DNA of 64,000 bases from Amycolatopsis sp. WAC 01376 (GTDB taxonomy: Bacteria; Actinomycetota; Actinomycetes; Mycobacteriales; Pseudonocardiaceae): assembly GCF_003947415.1 (NCBI RefSeq), contig NZ_QHKL01000002.1, positions 1,116,001 to 1,180,000 of the forward strand, in the 5' to 3' direction. Position 1 is the first letter of the stretch, and each line of letters opens with the position of its first letter. Below are positions 16,181 to 25,132 of the stretch, one piece after another. The position numbers and the translations under genes were made by a program. Under the pieces are notes generated by a model. The model was not told the origin of the DNA and searched no databases. It saw only the letters and a list, made by a program, of their open reading frames with translations.

Positions 16181-16481
16181 CGTCGTGCCTCCTCAGAGTC
16201 CGTTGGTGAACCCGCGTCCGCGATCGACGTCGGCAGGGCGCGGCCTGGTCTTCCACGCCGCGGTGGCAGTCGAGGCGCCCTGCCACCGCGATAGCGGGGC
16301 CTGCGGCCGGGCGGGTTCACGCGTCTGGTGTCTTTCGACCCCATCTCAGCTCCGCCGACCGGCACTCAAGCCGTGTCCGCCTCAGCCTCCCGGGCGAACA
16401 TGAGGTTTCGATGACAAGCGGCCGCGAGCCCGAGACAGGCTGTTTCATCGAAATTTCATGGTCGCTCTCTAGCTTGATCGC
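16181..16481. other. 301-bp divergent promoter region, no gene
   Basis: The space between eccE (minus strand) and the FN3 gene (plus strand). An inverted repeat with arms near GCGGTGGCAG and CTGCCACCGC (about 16260-16290) is present. No coding is seen. Both promoters must lie here, but no convincing -35/-10 pair was identified. Confidence 0.4.
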
Positions 16482-18614
16482 GTGAACACCGATGAGCGCG
16501 GCACGAAGCGGTTCAGCGTGGTGGCCAGAACGAGGATGGCCGTGGCGCTGGTGGTCGCGGGCTGCCTGGCGCTGGTCGGCCTTGCCGTCACCGGACAGGC
16601 GTCGACCCCGGAACGGCTGGAGTTCGTCCAGGTCGGCCACTGGGTCTACAACGACGCCGCCCAGTCCGCGTTCCACGTCGACGGCTCGACGAACCGGGTC
16701 GACGCGCGCGCGGACGTGCCCGGCGCCGCGAACGGCAGCCAGGTCGTGCAGGGCGACGATTCCGGTTACGTGGTCGAGCGGAACCGCATCACGCAGTTCG
16801 ACAAGGCGACGCTGAGCGTCGAGGAGTCCACGCCGCCGCCCGCGCCGGAAACCCCGTTCGTGATGGAGATCGCGGGCGGTCCGTACCTGGTCTACCGCAA
16901 CGCCGGCCAGATCGTGCGGCTCGGTGACCCGGCCGCGACGGTGCCCGCAGGGGGGCCACTGTCCCGGCCGGTCGCGATGAACGACGGCACGGTGTGGGCG
17001 CATCGCGTCGACAACGGCTCGATCTGCGAGCTGCCCAAGGGCGCCGCCGTCATGACCTGCCCCGCGCGGCTCCCGCCAGGGCACGGCGGCGGGCTGACCC
17101 TGGTCGGCGACCGGCCGGTCGTGCTCGACACCACCGGCGACAGCCTCCACCGCGTCGGCCTCGACGGCCTCGGCGAAGCCCTTCCCCTCGGCATCAAGCT
17201 CTCGCCGTCGGCGCAGGTCGCCAACAGCGCCGTCGGCGACCGGCTGGCCATCGCCGACCCGGAGCGCAACCAGCTGCACCTCATCGACATCAGCGGACTC
17301 GACCAGGACCGCCCCTCCGCGAAGCCGATTTCGGTCGAGCTGACCAAGGGCAGCCGGTTCAACGGCCCGCTCTCCTCGTCGAACGTCGTCGCCATGGTCG
17401 ACGAGACCCGAGGCGAGGTGCTGACCTACGACGTCGCCGGCAAGCTCAAGTCCACCGCGAAGGTGCCGGGCCAGGGACCGGCACCGAGGCTCGCCAAGGG
17501 CGAGGACAACCGGATCTACGTCGACAGTTCCGACGGCTCGCACGTGCTGGTCGTCAACGGCGACGACGGCTCGGTGGTCGACGTCGACGTCGACAAGGCG
17601 GCCAACAGCCAGACCGCGGGCGCGCCGTCGGCCGAACCGGAACCGTCCGGCGACCAGCCCCCGCCGCAGCAGGAACAACGGCAGCAGGCACCTCCGAACA
17701 CCCAGCAGGCACCCCCGCCGGTGGCGAAGGCGACTGCGCCCGGGGCGCCGAGGAAGGTGAGCGCGTCGTCCGGGGACGGCTCGATCAAGGTCTCGTGGAG
17801 CCCGGCCGCGGACAACGGCGCGCGGATCACCGGCTACCGGCTGACCTGGACCGGAGGGTCCACACGAGTCGGCGGATCGTCACGAGGGACCACGATTTCC
17901 GGGCTGCGCAATGGAACCCCATACGTGATCACCGTGGTCGCGGAGAACTCGGCGGGGATCGGGCCGGGCGTCAGCGCCAAGGTGGTCATCCCGGGGCCCG
18001 CGAACCGGCCCGCCGGGGCGCCGGTCATCACCGCGAACGCCACCGCGGCCGGGAAGGTGTCGGTCAGCTGGACCCAGCCCGACCTGCGCGGCGGCACACT
18101 GGTGCACTACCTGGTGAGCGTGACGGGCAAGGGCGAGCGCACGGTCACGGCGAGGTCCGCGGAATTCACCGGCGTCACCGGCGCCGCGACCGTCACGGTC
18201 CGCGCGGTCACGAAGTTCGGTTCCGGAGCCAACCTCACCGGGGCCACCGGCAGCAGGAAGGTCACGGTGCCGGTCGTCTCGGGACCGCCGACGATCACGA
18301 TCACCCAGGTGCGGGGCCAGGGCAACACTCTGTACGTCTCCGTCAACGCGAACGGAAAGGGTGCTCCGGCGACCTGCACGGCGGAGTTCTTCGCCGAGAC
18401 GAAGCCTGCTGCCTGTTCCGGAGCGACGACCTTGACCATCCCCAGCGTCGCCTGGGTCGGCTCCATCACGATCACCGCGACCATCAAGACGTCCGCGGGC
18501 ACCGCCACGGACACCTGGCGGGGAGTGCCGACGGTGTCCGGTGGCGCACTGTTCTGGCTCGGCCCGCTGGCACTGGTCGGCTTGCGCCGACGAAAGGAAA
18601 AGGAAGTTCTGTGA
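16482..18614 (+). CDS. Secreted/membrane FN3-domain protein of the ESX locus
   Basis: A 710-residue protein, GTG start with a weak ribosome-binding site. Residues 17-40 are a signal-anchor helix. Residues 45-370 contain repeated strands (QVVQGDDSGYVVERNRITQFD, VAMNDGTVWAHRVDNG, RIYVDSSDGSHVLVVNGDDG) resembling a beta-propeller. A Pro/Gln-rich linker (about 380-425) leads to fibronectin type III repeats: one at about 425-510 (ARITGYRLTWTGG...YVITVVAENSAG), one at about 515-605 and a degenerate third. The C-terminus is a hydrophobic helix with an RRRKEK tail, like an anchor. It probably sits outside the membrane and scaffolds or guards the secretion apparatus. Its stop overlaps the GTG of moxR, so it leads a four-gene operon. 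Confidence 0.75.
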   Translation: MNTDERGTKRFSVVARTRMAVALVVAGCLALVGLAVTGQASTPERLEFVQVGHWVYNDAAQSAFHVDGSTNRVDARADVPGAANGSQVVQGDDSGYVVERNRITQFDKATLSVEESTPPPAPETPFVMEIAGGPYLVYRNAGQIVRLGDPAATVPAGGPLSRPVAMNDGTVWAHRVDNGSICELPKGAAVMTCPARLPPGHGGGLTLVGDRPVVLDTTGDSLHRVGLDGLGEALPLGIKLSPSAQVANSAVGDRLAIADPERNQLHLIDISGLDQDRPSAKPISVELTKGSRFNGPLSSSNVVAMVDETRGEVLTYDVAGKLKSTAKVPGQGPAPRLAKGEDNRIYVDSSDGSHVLVVNGDDGSVVDVDVDKAANSQTAGAPSAEPEPSGDQPPPQQEQRQQAPPNTQQAPPPVAKATAPGAPRKVSASSGDGSIKVSWSPAADNGARITGYRLTWTGGSTRVGGSSRGTTISGLRNGTPYVITVVAENSAGIGPGVSAKVVIPGPANRPAGAPVITANATAAGKVSVSWTQPDLRGGTLVHYLVSVTGKGERTVTARSAEFTGVTGAATVTVRAVTKFGSGANLTGATGSRKVTVPVVSGPPTITITQVRGQGNTLYVSVNANGKGAPATCTAEFFAETKPAACSGATTLTIPSVAWVGSITITATIKTSAGTATDTWRGVPTVSGGALFWLGPLALVGLRRRKEKEVL

Positions 18615-19564
18615 CGCTCACACCCAGGGTCGCCTTCGAGCAGATCGCCGAGAACGTGCAATCGGTGGTGCGCGGCAAACCGGAGGTCGTCCGGCTCACC
18701 GTGGCGGCGCTGTTCGCCGAAGGGCACCTGCTGATGGAGGACGTGCCCGGCGTCGGGAAGACGACGATCGCGCGCTGCCTCGCCGCCAGCATCGGCGGCC
18801 GGTGGAACCGCATCCAGTTCACCCCGGACCTGCTCCCCGGCGACATCACCGGCGTGATGGTCTACCACCAGAACAACGAGCGCTTCCAGTTCCACCCCGG
18901 CGGGATCTTCGCCAACGTGGTGCTGGCGGACGAGATCAACCGGGGTACGCCGAAGACGCAGGCCGCGCTGCTGGAGGTGATGGCCGAACGCCGCGTCACC
19001 GTGGATTCGGTCGGCCAGGCGGTGCCGCGGCCGTTCCTCGTGGTGGCCACGCAGAACCCGATCGAACTCGAGGGCACCTACCGGCTGCCCGAAGCGCAGC
19101 TGGACCGGTTCCTCATGCGCATTTCGGTCGGCTACCCGGATCTGGAATCCGAGATGCGCGTGGTGATGGGGGACTGCGCGGGCGTGACACCGGACGAACT
19201 GAAGCCGGTGCTGACCATCGCCGACGTCCAGTCCGTCATCGACGAGGTCCGGAAGTCCCATCTGGCACCGGAGATCGTCAACTACGCGGTGCGCCTCGCC
19301 GCGGCGAGCCGTTCGCATCCGGACGTCCGCTACGGCGCCAGCCCGCGTGGCAGCATCGCGCTGATCCGGGCCGCACAGGGGCTCGCCGCCACCTTCGGCC
19401 GCGACTTCGTCACCCCGGACGACGTCAAGGACGTCGCGCATCCGGTGCTCGACCACCGGCTCGTGCTGAGCCCCGACGCGGAACTCAACCAGCGCCGGAC
19501 CGCCGACATCGTCGACGAACTCCTGGGTGCGACGGCCGCTCCCATGGCCGCGATGGGGAGGTAG
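18611..19564 (+). CDS. moxR: MoxR-family AAA+ ATPase
   Basis: A 317-residue MoxR ATPase starting at GTG 18611, overlapping the preceding stop. Walker A is MEDVPGVGKTTIARCLA (about residues 35-50), Walker B is VVLADEINRGTPKTQAALLE (about 105), sensor 1 is VVATQNPIELEGTYRLPEAQLDRF, and a C-terminal lid follows (DVRYGASPRGSIALIRAAQGLA). MoxR proteins act as chaperones that assemble or activate partner complexes, typically with a DUF58 protein, as here. The partner in this operon is the DUF58 protein, and beyond it the transglutaminase-like membrane protein. It is full length with intact motifs. Confidence 0.95.
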   Translation: MTLTPRVAFEQIAENVQSVVRGKPEVVRLTVAALFAEGHLLMEDVPGVGKTTIARCLAASIGGRWNRIQFTPDLLPGDITGVMVYHQNNERFQFHPGGIFANVVLADEINRGTPKTQAALLEVMAERRVTVDSVGQAVPRPFLVVATQNPIELEGTYRLPEAQLDRFLMRISVGYPDLESEMRVVMGDCAGVTPDELKPVLTIADVQSVIDEVRKSHLAPEIVNYAVRLAAASRSHPDVRYGASPRGSIALIRAAQGLAATFGRDFVTPDDVKDVAHPVLDHRLVLSPDAELNQRRTADIVDELLGATAAPMAAMGR

Positions 19565-19566
19565 GC

Positions 19567-20694
19567 GTGCGGCTCACCCGCCGCGGCGTCATCGTGCTGG
19601 CCTTCGCCGCCGGGTTCTACGCCCTCGGCGAACTGGCCGGGTACACGTTTTTCCGTGCCTTCGCGGGGATCGCGGCGGGCGCGGTGCTGATCGCGTTGGC
19701 CACCACCAGATTCCGGCCTCGGGTGGAGATCGGCCGCACCGTCCAGCCGGACAGGGTCGAGCGCGGGAAACCCGCGCTGGCCTCGCTCGTCGTGCGCAAC
19801 ACCGGCGCTCGGCGACACGGCGGTTTCGCCGCCGGCGACGGGATCGGGAGCGAAACGCATCGCCTGCGGGTCCGCCCGCTCGCGCCCGGCGCGGAAGCGA
19901 CGTACCACTACGAACTGCCGACGACGACGCGCGGGAAACTGCGGGTCGGCCCGCTCGTGGTGCACCGGCCCGACCTGTTCGACCTCGCCCGCGGCGACCA
20001 GACCGTCGGCGGTACCGCGTGGTTGTGGGTGCATCCGCGACGGCATTCGGTGCGCGCGGCGCAGGCGGGTCATCCACGCCACCACCACGAAGGTCCGATC
20101 ACCGACCCGCCGCTGCGCGGTTCGGCGGATCTGCGCGCGGTGCGGGAGTACGTCGTCGGAGACGAAGTCCGGCATCTGCATTGGAAGGCGACCGCCAGGA
20201 CCGGACGGCTCATGGTGCGCGAGTACGCCGACCCCGCCCAGCCCCGGTTCACCGCGGTGCTCGACACGCGGCCCGCGTCGATGAGCCCGGCCGTTTTCGA
20301 AGAAGCCGTCGAGGTGGCGGCGTCCCTTTTCTACGCGTCGGCGTCGGCGGGACAGCACTGCCGCCTGATCACCGCCGCCGGTGCGGACACGCTGACCGAC
20401 AGCGGCGTGCGCGCGGCGAGGACGTTGCTGGACGAACTCGCGCTCGTCACCCAGGACGCGGCGGACGACGCGCCGCTGCTGCCCTCGGTGCTGGCGGCCG
20501 CCGAACGCCCCGGCGGAGTGCTGGGGGTGATCACCGGTCCGGACGCCGATCTCGGCCACGCGGCCCGCTGGCGGCCCGACACCGTGGTCCGGCTCGGTGA
20601 CCTCAGGCCGTCGGCGGGGTCCGGCGGCGTGATCATCGCGGTCGACGCCGCCGGTGCGGCCGCCCAATGGAATTCCTTGGTGGGGAAGGCATGA
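19567..20694 (+). CDS. DUF58-domain protein
   Basis: A 375-residue protein, GTG start behind GGGGAGG. Two N-terminal hydrophobic helices (residues 5-45: VIVLAFAAGFYALGELAGYTFF, AGIAAGAVLIALAT) precede an Ig-like region. The DUF58 signature LRAVREYVVGDEVRHLHWKATARTGRLMVREYADP follows (about residues 190-225), and a VWA-like fold makes up the C-terminal half. DUF58 proteins work with MoxR ATPases and appear in surface or polymer-processing operons. It begins 2 bases after moxR and overlaps the next gene by ATGA, so translation is coupled. Confidence 0.92.
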   Translation: MRLTRRGVIVLAFAAGFYALGELAGYTFFRAFAGIAAGAVLIALATTRFRPRVEIGRTVQPDRVERGKPALASLVVRNTGARRHGGFAAGDGIGSETHRLRVRPLAPGAEATYHYELPTTTRGKLRVGPLVVHRPDLFDLARGDQTVGGTAWLWVHPRRHSVRAAQAGHPRHHHEGPITDPPLRGSADLRAVREYVVGDEVRHLHWKATARTGRLMVREYADPAQPRFTAVLDTRPASMSPAVFEEAVEVAASLFYASASAGQHCRLITAAGADTLTDSGVRAARTLLDELALVTQDAADDAPLLPSVLAAAERPGGVLGVITGPDADLGHAARWRPDTVVRLGDLRPSAGSGGVIIAVDAAGAAAQWNSLVGKA

Positions 20695-22862
20695 GCGCCG
20701 GATTCGATCGGATCGCGGTCGCCGGGCTGCTCGGCGCGACGACGGTCGCCGGACTGCTGTTCGCGCCCGTGTTCGGCTGGGCGCCGCTGCTCGTCCCGGT
20801 GCTCGTGGTCGTCCTCGTCGGTTACGGCTGCGCGGAGCTGACCGCGAAGTTCCCGAAACTCATGCCCTACCGGCCCTTGCTCGTCGCGCTGCTCGGCCTG
20901 CTCGGGTTGATCGAGACGGTGCTGGCCTCGACCACGCTCGCGTTCCTTCCCACGGGCGCCTCTTTGCAGGGGATCGCGCGCGGTTTCACCGAAGGCTGGC
21001 AGCTCACGCTGCAGTCCACCTGGCCCGCGCGGCCGATCCCCGAACAGCTGCTGTTCGTCCCGCTGTCGGTGCTGCTCGCCGTGGTACTCGGGCTGGAACT
21101 GGTGCTGCGACTGAAGAAGCCACTGGTCGCGCTCGTACCGAGCCTGGCCGTCGCCGGGCTCGCGCAGGCGTATCAGGCGTTGACGGGTGTCGTCGCGGTG
21201 GCGGCGGCGCTCGGGTACGCGCTGGCCGCCGGACTCCTGCTGTGGTCGGGGCGCCGCGTCCGGTCCGTGAGCCGGGCACCCGGCGTGCCGCGGTCCTGGC
21301 GCGTGACGGGATCGGCGATCTGGCCCGCACTGTCCACTGTGGTCGCACTCGTCGCCGGGGCGGTCGCGTTCGCCGGGCTCGATCCGATCGGCCGTGACCC
21401 GTTGACGCTCAAGGACACCCAGGCCGCGCCGCCGCCACGCGGCAGGCTCGGCAACCCGCTGAACGAGATCGCCCAGCGGCTCATCCGGCCGGACGAGGAG
21501 GTGTTCCGCTACCGCGGTGACACCCCGGTCGAGCAGTGGCGGCTGATCGTACTGAACGGTTTCGACGGCGTGAACTGGCTGCCCGATTCCCGGTTCCAGC
21601 GGCTCGGCGCTGGCCTCGACGGCGCTCCCGGTGGCACGGGTGGCACCGCTGAACTGAAGGTGCGCGGACTCTCGGGGCCTTGGCTCCCGAGTCATCAGGG
21701 TCTGACCGGTGTGGACGGTGTGACGCCGCTGGTGGACCAGTCCGCGGGCACCCTGATGCTGGAGTCGCCGTCGGCGGCTCAAGAACGGAACTACCGGCTG
21801 AGCTGGTCTTCGCCCGAGGTCGATCTCGGTTCGGCCGAGGTCGACGCGCGGGCCCCTGGCGGTCTCGGCGGGCTCGGCGCGGTGCCGCCGGACATCGAGC
21901 AGGTGGCCAACGACGCCGTACGCGGTCTGCGCCCGACGTTCCAGACCGCGTTGCAGCTGGAACGCTTCCTCAGCACGAACTATCAGGTCGCGGCGGGTAC
22001 CGACGAGCTGCCGACCGGGCACGGCTGGCCGCAGCTGCGGCACTTCCTGCTGGAGAGCAAGCGGGGGACCAGCGAGCAGTTCGCCGCCGCGTATGTGGCG
22101 CTGGCGCGGATGAACGGCATCCCGGCCAGGCTCGTCGTCGGGTTCCGCGGTCCGTCCGAGACCGACGGCGGGATGCACGTCGTCCGCAACCGCGACGTCC
22201 TGGCGTGGCCCGAAGTCGCGGTCGCCGGGGCGGGCTGGGTTGCGCTCGACCCGACCGCCAAGGCGGGCAAGGCCGGGCAGAGTTCGGCAGGCCCAGGCAA
22301 AGCGGTCGCCAAGGCGAGGGCGCAACTGCCCGCCGAGCAGCAACTGCGGCCGCCTCAGCTCCCGCCGGGCACGCCGTCGGAGAACGCCGAGGACCAGACC
22401 GCCGACGCGGGTGCGGGCCGCTGGTGGATCGCCGTCGCCGCCGGGATCGTCCTTTTCGGACTCATGTGGCTCTTCGGGGTTCCGGCCGCGAAGGTCTTCC
22501 GTGCACGACGGCGACGCCGCCGGTCCGGCGCCGAGGGGGTGCTCGGTGCCTGGGACGAGATCCGCGACCGGTTGCGCGCGCACGGCGTGCCGTTCCGGAT
22601 CGGGATGACCCCGCGCGACCTCGCCGAATCGGCCGGATCGCTTGCCGGGGACGGGATCCGCGAGCCGGTCGCCCGGCTGGCCAAGGTGCTGGACGTGACG
22701 CTGTGGTCCGGCGTCCCGGTGGGCGACGGCGCCGTCCGGCGGGCGTGGCAGGAGGTCGGCGAGGTACGCCGGGGCCTGGCCACCAGACCGTTCGCGGCTC
22801 GGGTGCTGGCGGCACTCGAGCCGCGGACCCTGGTGCCGATCAAGTCCCGCGAAGATCGCTGA
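20691..22862 (+). CDS. TgpA-like membrane protein with inactive transglutaminase domain
   Basis: A 723-residue membrane protein with the TgpA/DUF3488 layout: six N-terminal transmembrane helices (residues 7-230), an extracytoplasmic transglutaminase-like domain (about 240-560), one more helix (RWWIAVAAGIVLFGLMWLFG, about 580-600) and a cytosolic DUF4129-like tail. The papain-like triad is not intact. The cysteine position reads RGTSEQFAAAY (Ser 461), the histidine position reads RDVLAWPEV (Leu 504), and only the aspartate (WVALDPT, Asp 520) remains. It is therefore predicted to be non-catalytic, perhaps a structural or peptidoglycan-binding partner of the MoxR/DUF58 pair. It is the last gene of the operon; repeats follow at once. 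Confidence 0.85.
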   Translation: MSAGFDRIAVAGLLGATTVAGLLFAPVFGWAPLLVPVLVVVLVGYGCAELTAKFPKLMPYRPLLVALLGLLGLIETVLASTTLAFLPTGASLQGIARGFTEGWQLTLQSTWPARPIPEQLLFVPLSVLLAVVLGLELVLRLKKPLVALVPSLAVAGLAQAYQALTGVVAVAAALGYALAAGLLLWSGRRVRSVSRAPGVPRSWRVTGSAIWPALSTVVALVAGAVAFAGLDPIGRDPLTLKDTQAAPPPRGRLGNPLNEIAQRLIRPDEEVFRYRGDTPVEQWRLIVLNGFDGVNWLPDSRFQRLGAGLDGAPGGTGGTAELKVRGLSGPWLPSHQGLTGVDGVTPLVDQSAGTLMLESPSAAQERNYRLSWSSPEVDLGSAEVDARAPGGLGGLGAVPPDIEQVANDAVRGLRPTFQTALQLERFLSTNYQVAAGTDELPTGHGWPQLRHFLLESKRGTSEQFAAAYVALARMNGIPARLVVGFRGPSETDGGMHVVRNRDVLAWPEVAVAGAGWVALDPTAKAGKAGQSSAGPGKAVAKARAQLPAEQQLRPPQLPPGTPSENAEDQTADAGAGRWWIAVAAGIVLFGLMWLFGVPAAKVFRARRRRRRSGAEGVLGAWDEIRDRLRAHGVPFRIGMTPRDLAESAGSLAGDGIREPVARLAKVLDVTLWSGVPVGDGAVRRAWQEVGEVRRGLATRPFAARVLAALEPRTLVPIKSREDR

Positions 22863-22867
22863 AGGAT

Positions 22868-22943
22868 CACGCGAGTTCCGCCCCCAAACACGCGAGTTCC
22901 GTCTCCAATCACGCGAGTTTCGCCTCCAATCACGCGAGTTCCG
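22868..22943. repeat. 21-bp tandem repeat array 1 (about 3.6 units)
   Basis: A 21-bp unit starting CACGCGAGTTCCG is repeated at 22868, 22889 and 22910 with a partial unit at 22931. It begins six bases after the stop of the transglutaminase-like gene. It has no coding potential, and the units abut with no spacers. Confidence 0.8.
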
Positions 22944-22980
22944 TCGTTCCGGCGAGCGCGGATGGCGGTTTCGCGTGATT

Positions 22981-23098
22981 GGACGGACGACACACGTGTC
23001 GGGACGGACGACACACGTGTCGGGACGGACGACACACGTGATTGGACGGACGACACGCGTGTCGTCCGTCTGATCACGTGTGTCGTCCGCTCGATCAC
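22981..23098. repeat. 21-bp tandem repeat array 2 with inverted tail
   Basis: Four 21-bp units beginning GGACGGACGACAC lie at 22981, 23002, 23023 and 23044. Partial inverted copies follow (CACGTGTGTCGTCCG, about 23075-23090), so the transcript could fold into a long hairpin. Each unit holds the palindrome ACACGTGT. The unit length equals that of array 1 but the sequence differs. Confidence 0.8.
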
Positions 23099-23126
23099 GC
23101 GAAACCGCCGGTTCGGTACAGGCGAA

Positions 23127-23600
23127 GTACATGAAGGACCCCTTCCTGTACCTAGTGTCCTGCACCGGAAGTTCGCGCCGTAAATCCGTATCGATATCCG
23201 GCCGTTTCGCGCCTGGTCCGGGGGGCACGAGGTGAAGATGAGGCTCTTGACCGTCCGCAAGGGACGCCGGGCAGGTAGGTCGTGAGTGGTAAGTGTCGTT
23301 CTAACGACACTTACCACTCACGACCCCCGCTGAAAACCGCAAATTTATCCACAAGTCGGACACATCGCCCCCGAAAGTGTCCCTTATGGGCATTCGGGAC
23401 GGGGCCGGCTCCTATGGCCGGTCCGGAACCTCGCTATGAAGGCCTCCTGGCTACCTTGAAGTCAGCGAAGTGCTCACGGCCTCAGCCGACAGCATCTTCA
23501 CCGCACGAAACAAGAAACAAGATCCTTCGGCACCACGCCGAACTGCCACATGAACTTCCGACTCGGGACACTAGGCGCAAGGAAGGGGTCCTTCATGTAC
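23127..23600. repeat. 474-bp repeat-bounded intergenic element, copy 1
   Basis: Perfect 20-bp inverted ends: GTACATGAAGGACCCC runs inward from 23127 and its complement ends at 23600. The symmetry extends imperfectly for about 25 more bases (CCTAGTGTCC, CGGAAGTTC). Inside are a degenerate copy of the 182-bp element and the 23279-23324 hairpin. A similar structure is at 38128-38564. No gene was found between 22863 and 23611. The ends resemble terminator stems common in this genome, so a transcription-stop role is possible. Confidence 0.6.
23279..23324. repeat. 22-bp perfect hairpin (GTCGTGAGTG family)
   Basis: Arms 23279-23300 and 23303-23324 are perfectly complementary, separated by only CT. 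The outer part GTCGTGAGTG/CACTCACGAC is shared with hairpins at about 5350, 28011-28212, 38310 and 54507. It is strong enough to act as a cruciform or terminator-like structure. Confidence 0.75.
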
Positions 23601-23611
23601 TGGCCGGGTCG

Positions 23612-25030
23612 CTACGGGTTGCAGCGGGCGCCGCGGATCGCGACCGGTTCGGTGGTGTAGATGTGGCGGCCGTCGGTCGCCCTGAGCTGGAAGCAGTACC
23701 GGCGCGCGGGGTCGACCGGGACGTCGAGGCTGCGCTGGCGGTGGGCGACGAGCTGTTTCGTCTCGACGCGCTCGCCCGCCATGATCACGACGAAGTCCAG
23801 TTCGCCTTCCGCGGTCCAGGTCAGCTGCACGTGATCGCTCTGGTCCTTCGGCGGCGCGAGGGCCAGCTTCACGTCCGGCGCCGGCGCGGAAACCGGTGAG
23901 GGCGGCGGGATCGCGGCCGCCACGGGGACGGCCTGCCCGCCGATCTCCGCCGGGCCGAGGACCAGCGGCACCACGGCCAGCCCGGCGGCGAGCGCGCCCG
24001 CGCCCGCCAGCGCGACGGTTTTCCAGGGAAGCTTGCGCTCGGTTTTGAGGGGACCGCTGAACTCCCGGATCAGGGTGCGGCCACCCGGCGGCGGCGCCTG
24101 CACCACCTGGACCGGCGCCGGAGCCGCGTGGACCGGCGCGGCGACGGGCCGGCGCACCTCGGCGAAGTCGTCGAATTCGACGTCGACGGGTTCTTCTTCG
24201 CTTGGTACGTCGAAGGATTCCCCGGTGACGACCTCGCCGCCGGGCGAGCGCAGCTTCGTGAACAGCCGTGCCAGCGACGCGACGTCGCGCGGGCGGTCGG
24301 CCGGTTCCTTGGCCAGCAACCGGAGGATCGTCGCGGAGAGTTCCCTCGGGACACCCGTCTCCTTGATCGGCGCCACCGGTTCCCGCAGCACCTGGAGGAT
24401 CCGCTCGCCGGGCTGCTGCCCGGTGTGCCGGGGAAAAGGCGGCGTTCCGGTCAGCGCGGCGTAGAGCACCGCGCCGAGTCCATAAAGGTCGGACGCGGGG
24501 GAAAGCGTGTCGTCGCGCAGGGTTTCCGGCGCGGTGTACTCGACCGCGTACATCGGATCGCGCGGGAATCGCCGCCGCAGAGCCACGCCGAAGTCGGCGA
24601 GCACGAATTCGCCGGACGCGCGGTACAGCACGTTGTGCGGGCTCACCCCGCCGTGCAGGACGTCCGCTCCGTGCGCCGCGGCGAGTGCCGACGCGATCGC
24701 GGCGCCGAGGGCGAGCACGTCGGGAACACCCAGCCGCGCACCGGAATCCAGCAGACCGGCGAGTGAACCGGGACACAGTTCGCGGCGGATGCCGGACCGG
24801 CCCGACTGGGTCAGGACGTCGTCGATCTGCAGGACCGAACGCGTCGCCCGTACGGCGGCCAGCGCCTTCCGCTCGCGCTCGAGCCACGCGGAGGTCTCGC
24901 GGTCGAAGGTGCCGGGGAACATCTTGACCGCGAAGTCGTTACCCGTGACGGGATCCCGGCCCGCGTAGACGGTGGCGATGGGACCCTGGGCGAGTAGCCG
25001 CGGTCCGCCGACGCCTGTCTCGATGCTCAT
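23612..25030 (-). CDS. Ser/Thr kinase-like protein of the ESX locus, likely pseudokinase
   Basis: A 472-residue membrane protein from ATG 25030; longer in-frame extensions run antisense to eccD and are rejected. Residues 8-265 form a protein-kinase fold: a glycine loop of poor quality (LLAQGPIATVYAG), the VAIK-type lysine FAVKMF (Lys 36), LADFGVA (Asp 146) and TAPETL. The catalytic loop reads LHGGVSPHNVL (His 126, Gly 127, Gly 128), so the HRD aspartate is replaced by glycine. A single transmembrane helix (about 350-375) leads to an extracytoplasmic domain of about 95 residues with two cysteines. Loss of the catalytic base suggests a pseudokinase that binds nucleotide and couples an outside signal to the secretion machinery. 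It is divergent from eccD. Confidence 0.85.
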   Translation of the reverse strand: MSIETGVGGPRLLAQGPIATVYAGRDPVTGNDFAVKMFPGTFDRETSAWLERERKALAAVRATRSVLQIDDVLTQSGRSGIRRELCPGSLAGLLDSGARLGVPDVLALGAAIASALAAAHGADVLHGGVSPHNVLYRASGEFVLADFGVALRRRFPRDPMYAVEYTAPETLRDDTLSPASDLYGLGAVLYAALTGTPPFPRHTGQQPGERILQVLREPVAPIKETGVPRELSATILRLLAKEPADRPRDVASLARLFTKLRSPGGEVVTGESFDVPSEEEPVDVEFDDFAEVRRPVAAPVHAAPAPVQVVQAPPPGGRTLIREFSGPLKTERKLPWKTVALAGAGALAAGLAVVPLVLGPAEIGGQAVPVAAAIPPPSPVSAPAPDVKLALAPPKDQSDHVQLTWTAEGELDFVVIMAGERVETKQLVAHRQRSLDVPVDPARRYCFQLRATDGRHIYTTEPVAIRGARCNP

Positions 25031-25132
25031 GACCCCATTGTCGCGCAAGAAGACCCGATTCGGCGTACTTTCCCGGCGGCAGGTTCCTGCCGCGGGGGCC
25101 CGGCGGCCCGCCCGCTGGCCGACCCTTTTCCC

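Noticed and set aside
16482..18614. LPXTG sortase substrate
   Set aside because: The C-terminus has a hydrophobic helix and basic tail but no LPXTG-type motif.
22868..23098. CRISPR array
   Set aside because: The 21-bp units abut without spacers and no cas genes are present.
20331..23228. Minus ORF of 965 codons over the transglutaminase-like gene and repeats
   Set aside because: It reads repeats (RRNSRDWRRNSRDW) and the antisense of a clear membrane protein, with no domain.
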